Shown in pieces: positions 6,007 to 7,349 of a DNA stretch of 7,349 bases. This stretch comes from Acidimicrobiia bacterium (lineage in GTDB: Bacteria; Actinomycetota; Acidimicrobiia; Acidimicrobiales; JACDCH01): NCBI GenBank assembly GCA_013694495.1, contig JACDCH010000538.1, forward strand, positions 1 through 7,349, read 5' to 3'. The first letter of the stretch is position 1. Each line of letters opens with the position of its first letter. Below the pieces are notes generated by a model, which was not told the origin of the DNA, did not search any database, and saw nothing but the letters and a program-made list of their open reading frames with translations. The position numbers and the translations under genes are program-made.

Positions 6007-6038
6007 TCAGCGGATCAGCGGATCAGGTGATCAGCGGT
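6007..6038. repeat. Four tandem 8-bp units at the aapJ-aapQ junction
   Basis: On the plus strand the units are TCAGCGGA, TCAGCGGA, TCAGGTGA and TCAGCGGT, head to tail without gaps. On the coding (minus) strand each unit ends in TGA. Since 8 is not a multiple of 3, the TGAs fall in all three frames; the first, at 6033-6031, is the aapJ stop, and the one at 6025-6023 closes the aapQ frame. Change in copy number by slippage would shift the frame between the two genes. Confidence 0.8.
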
Positions 6039-7155
6039 AGGGCGGGGCGTAGAGGAGTCCACCCTCGGACCAGAGGGTGTTGAGCCCCCGGTCGAGCCCG
6101 AGGGGCGCGAGGTGCTCCTCGAAGATCTCGGCGTAGTTGCCGACCTGGGTGATGACCTGCACCGCGTAGTCCGGCGGGAGGCCGAGGCCCGGGTCGAACG
6201 TGCCGCCCTCCTCGGCGGTACCCAGGAAGGTGCGGATGAGCGGGTCCTCGCTCTCGGCGAACTCGGCGATGTTGGTGGAGTCGATGCCGAACTCCTCCGC
6301 CTGGATGGTGGCGAAGATGGCCCACTCGACAGCCTGGGCGAGCTCGGTGTCGCCGTCGGCCACCGCCGGCGCCAGCGGCTCCTTCGAGAACACGTCCTCG
6401 AGGATGCGCAGCGCCTCGGGGCCGTCCGGGAACTCCGAGCGCAGGCCGGTGAGCTGCGAGACGTCGGACGACCAGCCGTCGCAGCGACCGGCGATGAACG
6501 CGTCCTGGATGAGCTCGGGCTCGGGGAACGACAGCACCTCGGTGGGCGTGATGCCGAGCCGGCTGAACTCCGAGGCGACGTTGCCCTCGGTGGTGGTGCC
6601 GGCGGCCACGCAGACGGTGGCGCCGTCCATGTCGGCGACGGTCTGGTACGGCGAGTCGGCCGCCACCATCATTCCCTGGCCGTCGTAGAACGTCGGCTGG
6701 AGGAACGTGGCGCCCTCGCTGCCGTCGCGGCCGGCCGTCCAGGTGGTGTTGCGGACGAGCACGTCGATCTCGCCCGACTGCAGCGCCGTGAAGCGGGCCT
6801 CGGTGGCCAGGTCGACGAACTCGACGGCCTCGGCGTCGCCCAGGATGGCGGCCGCGATCACGCGGCAGAAGTCGGCGTCGAAGCCGACGTGGTCGCCGTC
6901 GGGCGTGAGCACGGCGAAGCCGGGCAGGGCGTCACGGGTGCCGCAGCGCACCGAGCCCCGCTCCTGGATCGCGGCGAGGGCGCTGCCCTCCTGCACCAGG
7001 GTGATGCCGGTCGAGTCCTCGGTCTCGCCGCCGGTGCCGTCCTCGGAGGTGGGATCGGCGCCCTCACCGCCGTCGTCGTCGCTGCAGGCGGCGAGCGCCA
7101 ACGTCAACGTCAGCGCGGCGGCCCCCCAACGGGATCGGCGTCCACGGGTGGTCAT
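6031..7155 (-). CDS. aapJ: General L-amino-acid ABC transporter, substrate-binding lipoprotein
   Basis: A 374-residue binding protein that captures amino acids outside the membrane and delivers them to AapQM. It has a basic n-region (MTTRGRRSR), a hydrophobic core, and a lipobox LAAC with acylated Cys24, followed by an acidic, Gly-rich linker (25-50); it is thus membrane-anchored, as expected in a Gram-positive-type envelope. The binding fold begins near SALAAIQERGSVRCGT. RFTALQSGEIDVLVRNTTWT (121-140) and VGNYAEIFEEH...RGLNTLWSEGGLLYAPPYR (338-374) are signatures of the AapJ/YhdW family, which distinguishes it from shorter HisJ-like proteins. Cys71, 97, 182 and 225 may form disulfides. The start at 7155 is set by AAGGAG 7 nt upstream and by the signal peptide; the frame extends to 7224 but that longer start lacks such support. 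It is the first gene of aapJQMP. Confidence 0.96.
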   Translation of the reverse strand: MTTRGRRSRWGAAALTLTLALAACSDDDGGEGADPTSEDGTGGETEDSTGITLVQEGSALAAIQERGSVRCGTRDALPGFAVLTPDGDHVGFDADFCRVIAAAILGDAEAVEFVDLATEARFTALQSGEIDVLVRNTTWTAGRDGSEGATFLQPTFYDGQGMMVAADSPYQTVADMDGATVCVAAGTTTEGNVASEFSRLGITPTEVLSFPEPELIQDAFIAGRCDGWSSDVSQLTGLRSEFPDGPEALRILEDVFSKEPLAPAVADGDTELAQAVEWAIFATIQAEEFGIDSTNIAEFAESEDPLIRTFLGTAEEGGTFDPGLGLPPDYAVQVITQVGNYAEIFEEHLAPLGLDRGLNTLWSEGGLLYAPPYR

Positions 7156-7162
7156 GATCGAT

Positions 7163-7168
7163 CTCCTT
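7163..7168 (-). promoter_or_regulatory. Ribosome binding site of aapJ
   Basis: AAGGAG on the minus strand, 7 nt before the ATG at 7155, decides the start over the longer in-frame option at 7224. Between it and the next stop (7234) lies a leader of about 65 nt that should hold the operon promoter. TAGGGT (7200-7205) resembles a -10 box, but the only TTGTCA (7219-7224) sits just 13 nt upstream, too close for a standard -35. Confidence 0.75.
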
Positions 7169-7233
7169 CGTACGAGGTCTGCATCCGCCGCACGCGCGGA
7201 CCCTAGTGCGGAGCCGGATGACAAGGGCCGGCG

Positions 7234-7349
7234 TCAGCGACGACCGGCGCGGCGGAGCAACCACGCGCCGACCGCCGCGAACGGCGCGACCATCGCCGCG
7301 CTCTCGAACGTGAGGCGGGCCCGGCGCCGCACCCGCAGCCCGGTCAGGT
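7234..7349 (-). CDS. C-terminal tail of an unidentified ORF, probably membrane-anchored; starts outside the window
   Basis: Only the last 37 codons are visible, ending in TGA at 7236-7234. They read LTGLRVRRRARLTF, a hydrophobic stretch AAMVAPFAAVGAWLL, and a basic end RRAGRR. This looks like one C-terminal membrane helix flanked by positive charges. No family can be assigned from so little. It lies 78 bp upstream of aapJ in the same orientation, so aapJ could be read from its transcript or from its own promoter. A chance open frame in GC-rich DNA is not excluded. Confidence 0.4.
   Translation of the reverse strand, partial: LTGLRVRRRARLTFESAAMVAPFAAVGAWLLRRAGRR

Noticed and set aside
7200..7224. 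TTGTCA/TAGGGT as a sigma-70-type promoter for aapJ
   Set aside because: The 13-nt spacer is too short; mentioned only as part of the leader.
7227..7248. GCCGG/CCGGC hairpin as a terminator after the partial right-edge gene
   Set aside because: A 5-bp stem with a 12-nt loop, overlapping the stop codon and lacking a T-run, is expected by chance at this GC content.

Overview
The window is very GC-rich, densely coded and strongly biased to G/C at third codon positions. It carries a MEDS-HATPase (RsbA-type) regulator, a full Aap-type amino-acid ABC transporter and a probable leaderless promoter. This points to a high-GC actinobacterium. A deep lineage such as Acidimicrobiia would fit, but that placement is inference; no rRNA or marker gene is present.

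Left part (1-2185, all minus strand): an RGS-domain protein (1673-2185), a 174-bp gap, a small alpha/beta hydrolase with an aspartate nucleophile (758-1498), and an RsbA-like MEDS-HATPase regulator that runs off the left edge (1-745). The last two are closely packed and probably co-transcribed. The RGS protein is the most unusual gene here. RGS domains are known as GTPase activators of eukaryotic heterotrimeric G-alpha proteins, yet this one keeps most of the G-alpha contact positions.

Middle (2186-2794): a divergent intergenic region of about 180 bp holds a 20-bp dyad, a possible stress-sigma promoter and, at its left end, a candidate leaderless -10 box for the RGS gene. It is followed by a plus-strand gene with a perfect Shine-Dalgarno that encodes a 141-residue, very hydrophilic, glycine-rich and probably disordered protein. 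That gene converges on the transporter operon with only 5 bp between the two stop codons.

Right part (2800-7155, minus strand): a complete general L-amino-acid ABC transporter in the order aapJ (binding lipoprotein), aapQ and aapM (permeases), aapP (ATPase). Q/M and M/P overlap by ATGA. The J/Q junction is odd: it contains four 8-bp tandem units whose TGA codons close all three frames, and aapQ lacks a canonical start where homology and topology expect one. Upstream of aapJ lies the C-terminal tail of another minus-strand ORF that enters from the right edge.

No tRNA, rRNA, CRISPR array, insertion sequence or origin was seen. No gene-free stretch exceeds 300 bases; the longest are about 174 and 183 bp.
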